64,000 nucleotides of DNA from Ureibacillus aquaedulcis (GCF_030418165.1 NZ_JAUHTQ010000006.1:1-64000), one strand, 5' to 3'. Positions 28,471 to 37,218 are shown, counted from the stretch's first letter. Translations and numbers: made by a program. The notes: a model not told the origin generated them from the sequence alone.

Positions 28471-29457
28471 ATGATAGGACGCAATGACCCATGCCTATGT
28501 GGCAGTGGAAAAAAATACAAAAAGTGTTGTGAGGGAAAACAGCAAGTTACAACTGAACAAGTTTTTTTAGATGAAATCGAACACGTTCTTCAAACATTTT
28601 ATAATGTATATCCTGAGAAAAAGGATATTAAGGATTATATTGATATAGTAAATGAATGGTCGCCAAAGCTGGACTCCCATTTACAGCGTGAATTGATTGA
28701 AGCTGTAGCTCTAGACGACTTTTTCTTCCATAAACGTGCAGATATTTGGGCAAACTATTTAAAACGAACAATGAAAAAAATGATTCGTCCGAAAATGGTC
28801 GAGCTTTTAAATGGCTGGAACCAACCTTCCTTGTTTATCGGTGAAGTCGTTGCGATCGAGGAAAATTATTTCAAAGCCGTTCATGCCTTGACAAAGGAAG
28901 AACTATTTATACGTCGCGAATCAAATCGAGTGATTCCTGAAGGGATGCAAGTTTTTTCTTTCTTGCTTCCTGATGGCTCTAAAGCAGATAATCAATTTTT
29001 AGCAGTTTCTACATTGATTTTCTTCCCAACAAACTATAAACAAGCATTCGACAATTTTGCTAGTCAATTTGATCGTTCAAACAACTCTGTTGAACAATTC
29101 CTGAAAGACAACCATTTGAATTTCTGGATTGGACTAGTAGATTCAGGTTATAGTGGTGAAGAATATACATCCTTTGAAATCGAGGTTGTGGATCAAGCCA
29201 AGCAATTCCTTGAAGAAAAGAACATTGAGGCTCCCCAATTACTCGTTTCACTAGAGGATTACTTAGTCGAGAAAAAACCTAAAGCAAGAAAACCAGCGGC
29301 TATTGCTGCAGGTGCAATCCGTTTTGCTCAAGAAAGAAATCTTTTGAACGGAACAACTTTCACAGTAAAGGAAATCGCTGAAAACTTTGGTGTTTCCTCT
29401 TCTTCCTTAAACAAATATTATCAAGAATTGTTAGATTATGATGCAGTTCTAGCTTGA
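28471..29457 (+). CDS. SEC-C zinc-motif protein
   Basis: 328 residues from the ATG at 28471 (AAAGGAAG about 10 bases upstream); in-frame GTG/TTG codons just before are too close to that site. The N-terminus MIGRNDPCLCGSGKKYKKCC is the SEC-C zinc motif (CxC, then CC) found at the end of SecA and in YecA-like proteins. The middle is unassigned. The C-terminal ~45 residues (FTVKEIAENFGVSSSSLNKYYQELLDY) look like a helix-turn-helix, so the protein may bind DNA or RNA. Its terminator has been split by the IS element. Confidence 0.82.
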   Translation: MIGRNDPCLCGSGKKYKKCCEGKQQVTTEQVFLDEIEHVLQTFYNVYPEKKDIKDYIDIVNEWSPKLDSHLQRELIEAVALDDFFFHKRADIWANYLKRTMKKMIRPKMVELLNGWNQPSLFIGEVVAIEENYFKAVHALTKEELFIRRESNRVIPEGMQVFSFLLPDGSKADNQFLAVSTLIFFPTNYKQAFDNFASQFDRSNNSVEQFLKDNHLNFWIGLVDSGYSGEEYTSFEIEVVDQAKQFLEEKNIEAPQLLVSLEDYLVEKKPKARKPAAIAAGAIRFAQERNLLNGTTFTVKEIAENFGVSSSSLNKYYQELLDYDAVLA

Positions 29458-29467
29458 TGACCAAACA

Positions 29468-29481
29468 AAAAAATCCTCTCA
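29468..29481 (+). terminator. Left arm of a terminator split by an IS element
   Basis: AAAAAATCCTCTCA here is the exact complement of TGAGAGGATTTTTT at 30945-30958, now 1.46 kb away. Together they form the SEC-C gene terminator as it was before insertion. Confidence 0.82.
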
Positions 29482-29531
29482 AACATTGAACTGTGTGAAG
29501 TGACCCCTAAAAGTTAGACACGGTTATTTCA

Positions 29532-30344
29532 TTAGGCAGCGGTTAGGGCATGAGTTCGATATTGTATCGGGCTCATGCCTTTTAATTTTGCCTTAATCCG
29601 TTTTGTGTTGTAATAAGTTATGTACTTTTCTAATTCAATTTTAAAATGCTCCACACTTTCAAACTCTTTTATGTAGAGAAACTCAGACTTCATAATCCCG
29701 AAGAAATTCTCCATGACAGAATTGTCGTAACAGTTTCCTTTACGAGACATACTTTGTACAATCTCTTTAAATTCTAGCGCTTGACGATATCGCTTCATTT
29801 GATAGTGCCATCCCTGATCTGAATGCATCAATAGTTGATGCTCTTCTGGTAGACGTTCCAAAGCCTTTTCCAACATCTCTGAAACAAGCGAATACGTTGG
29901 TCTAGAGCCAATTGTATAGGTAATAATTTCTCCATTAAATAAATCTAAAACAGGTGATAAATAAAGCTTCTCGCCAAATAATTTAAACTCCGTAATATCC
30001 GTTACCCATTTCTGATTTGGGGCATCTGCAGTAAAATTACGATCTAAAATATTGGGTGCGATTTTTCCAACAGTCCCTTTATAAGACTTATATTTTTTCA
30101 TACGTACAATACACTTCAAACCTAGTTCTTTCATAATGCGTTGAACCTTCTTATGATTCACTTTTTGTCCACGATTCACTAGCTCATCACGAATACGGCG
30201 GTAACCATAACGGCCTTCATGTTCCTCGTAAATTGCCTTGATTTCAGCTTTTAAATCGGCATCTTGATCTGGACGACTCATCTTTTTTACTAAATCGTAA
30301 TATGTACTCCGTACCAGTCCGGCAAACTTCACAAGTGCCTTCAC
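29532..30344 (-). CDS. IS3-family transposase OrfB (DDE integrase)
   Basis: 270 residues from GTG. An HTH_21-type region (YGYRRIRDELVNRGQKVNHKKVQRIM) precedes the rve integrase core. Catalytic residues: Asp in WVTDITEF, Asp in LMHSDQGWHY, Glu in ENFFGIMKSE. The frame is open upstream of the GTG and overlaps the end of orfA in the -1 frame (KITKHDKAQVVFELRHKYP), so the active enzyme is probably an OrfAB fusion made by frameshifting. Confidence 0.92.
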   Translation of the reverse strand: MKALVKFAGLVRSTYYDLVKKMSRPDQDADLKAEIKAIYEEHEGRYGYRRIRDELVNRGQKVNHKKVQRIMKELGLKCIVRMKKYKSYKGTVGKIAPNILDRNFTADAPNQKWVTDITEFKLFGEKLYLSPVLDLFNGEIITYTIGSRPTYSLVSEMLEKALERLPEEHQLLMHSDQGWHYQMKRYRQALEFKEIVQSMSRKGNCYDNSVMENFFGIMKSEFLYIKEFESVEHFKIELEKYITYYNTKRIKAKLKGMSPIQYRTHALTAA

Positions 30345-30370
30345 CGGATATTTATGCCTTAACTCAAAGA

Positions 30371-30928
30371 CTACTTGCGCTTTGTCATGCTTGGTGATTT
30401 TTCCTTGTTTTGAACTAAGGCATCCAACTTTTTTAAGTACTCGTTCTCCATTTCAAGTTGCTTAATACGTGCTTGAAGTGCTTCTGTCGAGCCTTCTTCT
30501 GGTGCTCGTTTTGATTGTTTAATTGAATCTTTTTTCATGGATGGACGCCCCTTTTTCTTTGATTGAAGGGCATCTGATCCTTGTGTTTCAAATTGCTTTT
30601 TCCAAACAAGAATTGTGGAGGGAGCCGCTATATTAAACATAGCCGCAGTTTCAACAAAGGACGTACCGTGTTCAATCATATAATTTAGTACGTCTAGTTT
30701 AAACTGTTGTGTGTAATTTGTATATCGCTTTATAAATGCTTCCACACCATTGTATTCATACTGTTTCACCCATTTAAGGATTGCCTTATGATTGGTTCCT
30801 AAAGATTTAGCTATATCATAGGAACTCTCATTTCCATTTAAGTAACGATTCACTGCTTGTACTTTGTCTTCTGCAGTAAATTTAACCATATAAAAACTGC
30901 ACCTCCGATTGTTAGATGTGTCTAACAA
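30371..30928 (-). CDS. IS3-family transposase OrfA (DNA-binding)
   Basis: 185 residues with two helix-turn-helix units (SSYDIAKSLGTNHKAILKWVKQY and SFVETAAMFNIAAPSTILVWKKQ) and a leucine-zipper-like end (ALQARIKQLEMENEYLKKLDAL). It recognises the terminal repeats. GGAAAAATC at 30396-30404 near its 3' end is a candidate -1 slippage site into orfB. Confidence 0.9.
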   Translation of the reverse strand: MLDTSNNRRCSFYMVKFTAEDKVQAVNRYLNGNESSYDIAKSLGTNHKAILKWVKQYEYNGVEAFIKRYTNYTQQFKLDVLNYMIEHGTSFVETAAMFNIAAPSTILVWKKQFETQGSDALQSKKKGRPSMKKDSIKQSKRAPEEGSTEALQARIKQLEMENEYLKKLDALVQNKEKSPSMTKRK

Positions 30929-30944
30929 TCGAGGTGCAGTTCAG

Positions 30945-30958
30945 TGAGAGGATTTTTT
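30945..30958 (+). terminator. Right arm of the split terminator
   Basis: TGAGAGGATTTTTT, complement of 29468-29481. The first two bases are shared with the GTG target duplication. Confidence 0.82.
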
Positions 30959-31014
30959 GATATCTTTTTCTGGGCTATAGCATTATACAATTACAATTTA
31001 ATGGGAGTGATAGG

Positions 31015-31236
31015 ATGTTATATAGTAACTGTACTCACTGTAATAGCACAAAAATTCAAGAAGGGGTTATCCGTGCTGCAAATGCTCCATTACGTATGTA
31101 TCCTGAAGAATCCTTTACTCGAAATGCACCTTTAAATGCTCACCTAAGAAAATCATCTGCGATCTCTTCATATTATTGTCAAGAATGCGGCTGCATTTTA
31201 GGATTATTTTTGACGGAACCTAAAAACCTTGATTAA
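31015..31236 (+). CDS. Small zinc-ribbon-like protein
   Basis: 73 residues: CTHC near the N-terminus and CQEC near the C-terminus form a likely four-Cys zinc site. No family recognised. A GGGAG/ATAGG site precedes the ATG and a terminator follows, so this is a compact single-gene unit. Confidence 0.65.
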   Translation: MLYSNCTHCNSTKIQEGVIRAANAPLRMYPEESFTRNAPLNAHLRKSSAISSYYCQECGCILGLFLTEPKNLD

Positions 31237-31243
31237 ACAAAAC

Positions 31244-31275
31244 AACCGCCCTTCTTAGCAAAAAGAGGCGGTTTT
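31244..31275 (+). terminator. Terminator after the zinc-ribbon gene
   Basis: Stem AACCGCC / GGCGGTT with TTTT after it. Confidence 0.75.
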
Positions 31276-31383
31276 CAAATATCCAAATTAAATAATCTTT
31301 CCTGAAACATTATATATTATAATCCTTGTGGGATTTGTTCTTTAAAAATAATTAATCTTTTGGTAAATCGCGCAGGGAAAACC

Positions 31384-31578
31384 TTAACGTTTTTCATATA
31401 TTTTCAACAATTCTTGCCCTAAAAACTGTAACTGTTCCCCTACAGTACATTGTTCTATGCAAAATCTATGTGCCCCTGATTTTCCGCGTTTTTTGCGTAA
31501 ATCCCCTTTAATAGGACAGTCGTTGCAATAAGTGTCCGTTAATTCATCGATATCTTGTATTACTGTATTTTTATTCAC
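31384..31578 (-). CDS. Small zinc-finger protein of Bacillaceae
   Basis: 64 residues. YCNDCPIKGDLRKK...AHRFCIEQCTVGEQLQ has the C-x2-C ... H-x2-C-x3-C pattern of a short zinc-finger family common in Bacilli. Function unknown. Likely a single gene. Confidence 0.7.
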   Translation of the reverse strand: MNKNTVIQDIDELTDTYCNDCPIKGDLRKKRGKSGAHRFCIEQCTVGEQLQFLGQELLKIYEKR

Positions 31579-31727
31579 GATACTCCCCCTTTACACGAGC
31601 ATTCCCCTATTTTACTATGTCCGTTTTTCATTTGTCAAAATGATTACACCGAGTTTTGTATTACTTATTTTTTATTTAATAAGATATAATATGGTTAAAA
31701 TGAAAGTATTCATTCGAAAAAGTAGGG

Positions 31728-32123
31728 ATGTTATTGCTGGAAGTTTATATTGATGGTGCAAGTGCCGGTAATCCGGGACCAAGCGGGATTGGAATTTTTA
31801 TTAAAGGTGAAGGTCACCATATCATGATCAGCGAATTCATTGGTGAAACAAATAACCATATAGCTGAGTTTATCGCCTTGAACCGTGCATTACAAGAAGT
31901 AAAAAAAATCGGATCTTCCCTTATCTCGGTGCGCTCGGATTCAAAAATTGTTGTTGCTTCAGTAGAAAAACAATATGTTAAAAATGAAGAATATAAGCCT
32001 TATTTGGAACAAGCAATACAATTAATCGAAACGATGGATCTGTTTTTTATAAAATGGATTCCTGATAGTCAAAATAAAGCAGCTGATGCACTTGCAAGAG
32101 ATGCTATATTAAAAGGAAAGTAA
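31728..32123 (+). CDS. ypeP: RNase HI-like protein, YpeP type
   Basis: 131 residues with the RNase H fold and all acidic residues: Asp in VYIDGASAGNPGPSGIGI, Glu in NHIAEFIALNRAL, Asp in VRSDSKIVV, Asp in NKAADALARDA. It lacks the basic handle, as expected for the Bacillus YpeP-like group. ATG 31728 is close to GGG; TTG 31734 is a possible alternative start. Confidence 0.82.
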   Translation: MLLLEVYIDGASAGNPGPSGIGIFIKGEGHHIMISEFIGETNNHIAEFIALNRALQEVKKIGSSLISVRSDSKIVVASVEKQYVKNEEYKPYLEQAIQLIETMDLFFIKWIPDSQNKAADALARDAILKGK

Positions 32124-32200
32124 CTGTTATATTCAATATTAAATGAAAAATAAGTATTTTTCATATGTTATGCAGAATCAGTGCGAAATGTATAAGACGG

Positions 32201-32237
32201 AAAAAGGAATGTCTCAAAATATTGACATTCCTTTTTT
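32201..32237. terminator. Bidirectional terminator
   Basis: Stem AAAAAGGAATGTC / GACATTCCTTTTTT between the convergent RNase H-like and coaW genes. Confidence 0.85.
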
Positions 32238-32241
32238 GATT

Positions 32242-33087
32242 TTAGGATTGGATCGTTCTAGAGAGTTCCACTTTATATAATAAGGCTCCAATCGCCCCGG
32301 TAAATCCGCAGTCTTTCAAGAATATAGGGTGGTGCTTTTTCAAGATCGTATAGTTCTCAATAACCTTTTTTAGATGCTCATTATTTGTTAATGTTGAACC
32401 AATATAGATGATGCTTTCACACTTTTTTTCTTGCGCAAATTGAATGCTTAAAGTAGTAATAACCTCCCCAACCAATCCTTGAATTGTGGCCAAAAGGTCA
32501 TTCGTTTCGTGTTTCGACTTTTCCAGTATGTTAACGTTTCCAAAATTACTCGCTGTTAAATGCCCTTCAATGGGGGGCTCCATACCCTTAAAGATATCTT
32601 TTACAAATAGGTCGATGCCTTCACGGCTTCCGATCGCTGCATTTGCTGTTATTTGAGCGAAGTCCGAAATTCCTGTCATGATTGTCGAAAGTCCAGTCAA
32701 AGTTCCTCCACCGACACCTGTTCCTCCAACACGAACATGACTTTCTGCATCCATATGATGAATTGAAGTTCCTGTACCTATATTCGTAATGATGGCATTT
32801 TCAAGTTTATGGCCGTATTTCCCCAGTAAATACTTTACACCTTTAAGTGTGGCTTCAAATTCAACTAAATATTGTATGGATTTCATCGTTTTTAAAACAT
32901 CCAAAAGCTGTTTTGTACGCCCGCCCGTTAATCCGATTTCTTCTATATGCGGATGATCTTCAATCCAAGCTTTCACTTGCGAAAAATCATTTGAAGGAAA
33001 TACTACGAAATCCATTTCATTTTGCTCATTCGTATAAGCGATCTTAGTTAAAGTTCCCCCTGCATCAATACCTATTACATTTTGCAT
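32242..33087 (-). CDS. coaW: Type II pantothenate kinase
   Basis: 281 residues from the ATG at 33087, which has AAAGGAG 8 bases upstream; an ATG 24 bases earlier lacks a site. ASKHA-fold kinase: VIGIDAGGTLTKIAY phosphate loop, LVEFEATLKG with the catalytic Glu, IITNIGTGTSIH, GVGGGTLTGLSTIM. It makes 4-phosphopantothenate, the first step to CoA, and unlike CoaA is typically not feedback-inhibited by CoA. Confidence 0.92.
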   Translation of the reverse strand: MQNVIGIDAGGTLTKIAYTNEQNEMDFVVFPSNDFSQVKAWIEDHPHIEEIGLTGGRTKQLLDVLKTMKSIQYLVEFEATLKGVKYLLGKYGHKLENAIITNIGTGTSIHHMDAESHVRVGGTGVGGGTLTGLSTIMTGISDFAQITANAAIGSREGIDLFVKDIFKGMEPPIEGHLTASNFGNVNILEKSKHETNDLLATIQGLVGEVITTLSIQFAQEKKCESIIYIGSTLTNNEHLKKVIENYTILKKHHPIFLKDCGFTGAIGALLYKVELSRTIQS

Positions 33088-33159
33088 AACCGTTCTCCTT
33101 TTACCGCGCATTAACTTCCAGTATATCCTAGAGGTTTAGTCTTAACTGTTAGTGTATGT

Positions 33160-33216
33160 CCCATTGGTTCAAAACCATGGAGTGGAGAAATCCTCCACCC
33201 TTGAACGCTTGAACGT
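33160..33216. other. Compact nested-hairpin sequence upstream of coaW
   Basis: TGGTT-CAA-AACCA (33165-33177), GTGGAG-AAATC-CTCCAC (33182-33198), enclosing GTTCAA/TTGAAC arms and a TTGAACG-C-TTGAACG direct repeat (33201-33215). It could be a leader structure or the relic end of an IS200/IS605-type element. No tnpA or tnpB gene is present. Confidence 0.35.
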
Positions 33217-33344
33217 ATATTGTCTATCTCACTCACTAAACTTTAACTTTCTTTGATTTATCGTGCAATTATTTTATCTTAGAATACAATCTAATAGGAT
33301 TACAGGGAAGTTTTTCCGGCAAGAATTCTATCGGAGCTGCTTCT

Positions 33345-34412
33345 TTAAATGGGAATCTCCTCTTTTGTAAAGAGATTTCTTTTTTCGAATTCTTCCAAGA
33401 TGTTTGCTTCATATTTATTGAGCAAGCCAGGGAGCTTCTCTTCGTACAACGGGAGGCTGAGGCTATTCAAAGTAAATTCGTTGACAGCTTCTTCGGAATG
33501 TAAAATTTGTTGTAATGTAATGGTTTCCACCTTAGGGAACATAACTTGATGTAATCGATTGATCTTTGACAGCTGTTTTAAGCCACTTCGAGTAATCAAT
33601 ACTTTATTTTGTATATTGGAAACAATCGCCTTCAAAAAAGTTTCTACCTCTTCGCTGGGGTGAATGATTGTCCTCTGTACCGTCTCGGTTACACCCTCTG
33701 ATACGTTACGCTGTTCTTCCTTTACTTCACAAAGCAGTTTTTCATTGATCGATTTAATCGACTTCATATCAACTGATCCTGAGGAGGAAATATTACCAAC
33801 AATGAAGGTTAAATATAAATCATATACCTCTTCTTGTTGCCTGAATTCACTTAACAATAATCCAAATTCGTTTGTCTGCTGTTTTTCTATTAGCTCTGAC
33901 CCATTGGACTCTTTAAAGATATTATATAAACTAATCGCATCGGCTAATGCCCGATGTTGGATATTCGTTTCGATCTTAAATGTTTCCAGTAATTTTGAAA
34001 GACTCGGCTGCTCCTTCAGCTGGTTTTCTATCATATATTTTTGCTGAAAATCCACGAAAGGATACAGGAAACTCGAATCCATCCTATGGCGCAGTAATTC
34101 ATCTTCCAACACTTTGCGGTCAAATTCCCCAAAGGCTACTAATATTGTATCTCCTTCACACCACTGCATAAACTCGGGCATTACCTGTTTCATGGAAGGA
34201 GCATGTAATAATTGTTCTGTTGAAATCCCTGTAAGTTTTTGAATATGAGCATTTAATTTTCGAAATTTATACGGTTGAATAAGTTGCGAAAATTCTTCAA
34301 TAGTTCCATCCGGCAACCACTTGATTGCCCCGATTTCAATAATATTCTGTTTACCACGTATCAATGTAGCCTCTACATCGATAAATATGTAAGTATATTT
34401 GCGCACCATCAT
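33345..34412 (-). CDS. DEDDh 3'-5' exonuclease with unassigned C-terminal half
   Basis: 355 residues. Residues 1-185 are a DnaQ-type exonuclease: Asp/Glu in IFIDVEATLI, Asp in AFGEFDRKVLEDEL, His-Asp in NIQHRALADAISLYNIF. Residues ~190-355 are helical and belong to no family I recognise, so this is longer than KapD-type exonucleases. The start may be the second ATG (34409), better spaced from AAGGTGG. Confidence 0.8.
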   Translation of the reverse strand: MMVRKYTYIFIDVEATLIRGKQNIIEIGAIKWLPDGTIEEFSQLIQPYKFRKLNAHIQKLTGISTEQLLHAPSMKQVMPEFMQWCEGDTILVAFGEFDRKVLEDELLRHRMDSSFLYPFVDFQQKYMIENQLKEQPSLSKLLETFKIETNIQHRALADAISLYNIFKESNGSELIEKQQTNEFGLLLSEFRQQEEVYDLYLTFIVGNISSSGSVDMKSIKSINEKLLCEVKEEQRNVSEGVTETVQRTIIHPSEEVETFLKAIVSNIQNKVLITRSGLKQLSKINRLHQVMFPKVETITLQQILHSEEAVNEFTLNSLSLPLYEEKLPGLLNKYEANILEEFEKRNLFTKEEIPI

Positions 34413-34428
34413 TCCACCTTAACTGTTC

Positions 34429-34452
34429 AAGCAGGTTTCATCCTGCTTTTTT
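34429..34452. other. Terminator-like hairpin in the exonuclease leader
   Basis: AAGCAGG-6-CCTGCTT followed on the plus strand by a T run. No plus-strand gene ends here; on the minus strand it falls in the 5' leader, just before the AAGGTGG ribosome site of the exonuclease gene. Confidence 0.45.
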
Positions 34453-34744
34453 GTAAAATCTAAGAAGTTTCGAATTTACCGATTGTAAATTTTTACTTTA
34501 GAACTTTACAATCTCTTAAACTCATTGTAACGAAACAGCAGAATTATGACACATATATGACACAAATCACATTATATCATTCATAAATAATAGAATATAG
34601 AGTGATTCTGTTGTTGGCATGGTTAAAGTACATTGCCCGAAGAAAAAGAAACGAACTCAAAAAAGCAGATTATCTATTGTTCATTTCTTTAAAATTAATG
34701 TACCATTATACTGATGTATTTTATGAACGAAAGGAAAAATCAAA
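34453..34744. other. Spacer before the YisP-like gene
   Basis: No gene, repeat or RNA recognised. Contains the divergent promoters for the exonuclease and YisP-like genes, which could not be placed reliably. Confidence 0.35.
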
Positions 34745-35572
34745 ATGTCTGACAAAGAACTCCTTAAAGATGCAATGAGGGTATTGAAAGAAACTAGCCG
34801 AACGTTTTATATACCAATCACTTTCTTACAAAAAGAATTGAAAACTGCCGTTGCAAATGCCTATCTAATGATGCGGGCAATCGATGAAATTGAAGATAAT
34901 GAACATCCCGATGTCACAAGTGACTTAAAACACAATATTTTAATGGAAGTAAGTAAACTATTAAAAGAAAATCATTTTAATGAACAAAAATATCTTGAAA
35001 TCATCAAACCCGTGGAAGAACAATTGTCTGAAGTAACATTACGCCTTGCTGATTGGATTTCCCTTCTTCCTGCCGGTTCCGAAAAAATTGTAAAAGAGGC
35101 TACTAGCGAGATGGCAGAAGGTATGGGGAAATGGGCGAAAAATGACTTCCAGGTTCGGACAAAGGATGACTTAGATGAATATACATACTATGTAGCCGGA
35201 TTAGTTGGCGTCATGTTATCTGAGCTTTGGGATTGGAATGCTGGGGTTAAGACGGATCGAGAACTGGCAATAGGCTATGGTCGAGGCCTCCAATTAGTCA
35301 ATATTTTACGAAATCAAGAAGAAGATTTACGGGAACGTGGCGTAAGTTTTGTTCCGGAAGGGTGGACAAGAAATGACTTGTTCCAATATGCGGAAGAAAA
35401 TCTGGAAAAAGCCGACCTCTATATGAAAGATATTCATAAACGGTCCATTTTATTATTTTGCCGACTCCCACTTGCCTTGGCTCATAAGACACTAAAAACT
35501 TTAAAAGAAGGTAAAGAAAAGATGTCTCGGGAAGAGGTCGAAAAAACGGTTGAAGAAATACAAGCAGACTAG
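34745..35572 (+). CDS. yisP: Squalene/phytoene synthase-like protein, YisP type
   Basis: 275 residues of the trans-isoprenyl head-to-head synthase fold: TSRTFYIPITFL, first Asp-rich motif DEIED (47-51), second motif NILRNQEEDLRERG. In true synthases the second motif is RDxxED; here the first Asp is Asn190. B. subtilis YisP, a close length match, acts as a farnesyl-diphosphate phosphatase rather than a synthase, and the changed motif fits that. No other carotenoid or hopanoid genes are nearby. Confidence 0.8.
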   Translation: MSDKELLKDAMRVLKETSRTFYIPITFLQKELKTAVANAYLMMRAIDEIEDNEHPDVTSDLKHNILMEVSKLLKENHFNEQKYLEIIKPVEEQLSEVTLRLADWISLLPAGSEKIVKEATSEMAEGMGKWAKNDFQVRTKDDLDEYTYYVAGLVGVMLSELWDWNAGVKTDRELAIGYGRGLQLVNILRNQEEDLRERGVSFVPEGWTRNDLFQYAEENLEKADLYMKDIHKRSILLFCRLPLALAHKTLKTLKEGKEKMSREEVEKTVEEIQAD

Positions 35573-35575
35573 CAG

Positions 35576-35621
35576 AAAAATGGAGATGTCTATTCCTGTA
35601 TGAGACATCTCCATTTTTTTT
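35576..35621. terminator. Terminator after the YisP-like gene
   Basis: Sixteen-bp stem AAAAATGGAGATGTCT / AGACATCTCCATTTTT with a long T run, between convergent genes. Confidence 0.9.
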
Positions 35622-35649
35622 GTGTAATTTAATAATTTTAGTGAATGAA

Positions 35650-37218
35650 TTAGACAATTTGCAATTGGTCTATATGCGTTTGAATATTATTTCTACCATT
35701 ATTCTTCGCTGCGTAAAGTGCCTTGTCGGCATATCTTAGAGCTTGTTTAAACGCCTCTTCCCGATTATATGGAGTAATCTGAATGGGTGAAATTCCAAAG
35801 CTGGCTGTTACATTAATATACTGATCATGAATGGCTGTAAGACTTTCCGAGATTGCTGACCTAATCACATCAGCCAGGTCAACTGCAACTTCTAAATCCG
35901 TTGCAGGCAGCAGGATAATAAACTCTTCTCCACCATATCTGCCGATCAAATCTTGTGGCCTTAAGCGAGCCTTAGCTAAATTCGCTACTCGCCTTAGAAC
36001 TATATCCCCCGCTTCATGTCCGTAAGAGTCATTAATCCTTTTAAAATGATCGATATCAAACATAATGATAAAAGCATTTTCTTCTTTATCCAGAATCGAT
36101 TCCAGCATTTCAACAGATTGATCCATAAAATATCTTCTGTTACAAACTTTTGTTAACCCATCATAGTTCGCCAGCTCACTTAGCTTTTGCTGCATCTCTA
36201 TTCTTTCAGTAATATTTGCAAAAGTTACGATAGTACCTAGCTTCGCACCTTTCTTATTTACAACATTCGAGAAACGAACTTGATAATGCTCAACTTGAGC
36301 GCCTTCTGAACACTCATATTCACATTCCTCACCTCGTGAAATGAGTTCCAGCAGTTTTTTATCTCCGGCAAGCACCATGGCAATCCCTTTACCAATTGAA
36401 AAAGTGCCCAACACGGGCATTACTCGCAGGATTGCCTTGTTGAAATCAACAATTGCGCCGTTTTGATTTAAAACAATTACCCCTTCAAGCATGTTATCAA
36501 ATACTCTTTCCCTTGCGATAGGCAATACATTAAACATCTGAAGAGAAAAAAGTGCAACTCCATGAAAGATAAACGATATGCTCATGGAGACCGGACCTAG
36601 ATCAATTCCATAAAGACTTAAATCATTTAAGTATAAGGAGTTTGCCACTATCGGGATAAATAATCCGGCAACCATTGTAATCAACTGCACCCGAAATCGA
36701 AAAATAGATTTTCTCAGCTGCAAAAGCAGAATGATAATACTGGTCGAAAGGCATAAGAATAAATAAAAGGAATGTAGATAAAAAAAGGGTCCATATTGAA
36801 GACTAACGATCGGAAAAGGCGCATCTGCCCGTAAGCCAACTTCTTTGTAATAAAGATGATGTAGTTCGTTTGTGTGATGCATAAAGACCGTTATCAGAGG
36901 AAGCGCAAACAACAAAAACAAATACCGTTGTCTAAGTTTTATTCCGATATACTCCAAACACATCAACAACGTAAAAGCAGGTATAAAGGGCATTACAATA
37001 TACTCCATACCTAACCAAAATTTAATCTCTTTCAAAGAAGTAGCTGACAGTTCAAAGACATATAAAAAAGCGAATATTGACGACAATAATGTGACAAACA
37101 TATACTGTTTGGCACCTGGAGCATTTTTTAGCTTAAGATATGAAAAAAGAGATAAGATTAAACTTAAAACACCTGCAATGATGATTAATAGTCTATAAAA
37201 CAATAGTTCATTACCCAT
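35650..37218 (-). CDS. Diguanylate cyclase: 7TM sensor, PAS, GGDEF
   Basis: 522 residues. Residues 1-230 hold seven membrane helices of the histidine-kinase 7TM type, about 240-345 is a PAS domain (LEGVIVLNQNGAIVDFNKAI), and 350-515 a GGDEF domain (YDGLTKVCNRRYFMDQ, FDIDHFKRINDSYGHEAGD, YGGEEFIILLP). The GGEEF site is intact and RPQD lies five residues before it, the expected inhibitory I-site. It should make cyclic di-GMP in response to a membrane or ligand signal. Single gene. Confidence 0.9.
   Translation of the reverse strand: MGNELLFYRLLIIIAGVLSLILSLFSYLKLKNAPGAKQYMFVTLLSSIFAFLYVFELSATSLKEIKFWLGMEYIVMPFIPAFTLLMCLEYIGIKLRQRYLFLLFALPLITVFMHHTNELHHLYYKEVGLRADAPFPIVSLQYGPFFYLHSFYLFLCLSTSIIILLLQLRKSIFRFRVQLITMVAGLFIPIVANSLYLNDLSLYGIDLGPVSMSISFIFHGVALFSLQMFNVLPIARERVFDNMLEGVIVLNQNGAIVDFNKAILRVMPVLGTFSIGKGIAMVLAGDKKLLELISRGEECEYECSEGAQVEHYQVRFSNVVNKKGAKLGTIVTFANITERIEMQQKLSELANYDGLTKVCNRRYFMDQSVEMLESILDKEENAFIIMFDIDHFKRINDSYGHEAGDIVLRRVANLAKARLRPQDLIGRYGGEEFIILLPATDLEVAVDLADVIRSAISESLTAIHDQYINVTASFGISPIQITPYNREEAFKQALRYADKALYAAKNNGRNNIQTHIDQLQIV

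Larger units (their letters stand above)
29496..30943 (-). mobile_element. IS3-family (IS150-like) insertion sequence, 1448 bp
   Basis: 26-bp imperfect terminal inverted repeats (18 of 26 identical) start TGAA and end GTTAGACAC. A 3-bp target duplication GTG lies at 29493-29495 and 30944-30946. It contains orfA and orfB on the minus strand. Both frames and both ends look intact, so the copy may be recent and mobile. Confidence 0.92.

Noticed and set aside
29487-29493. TGAACTG at 29487 as left IS end
   Set aside because: It matches the right tip, but starting at 29496 gives equal-length 26-bp repeats and a GTG duplication.
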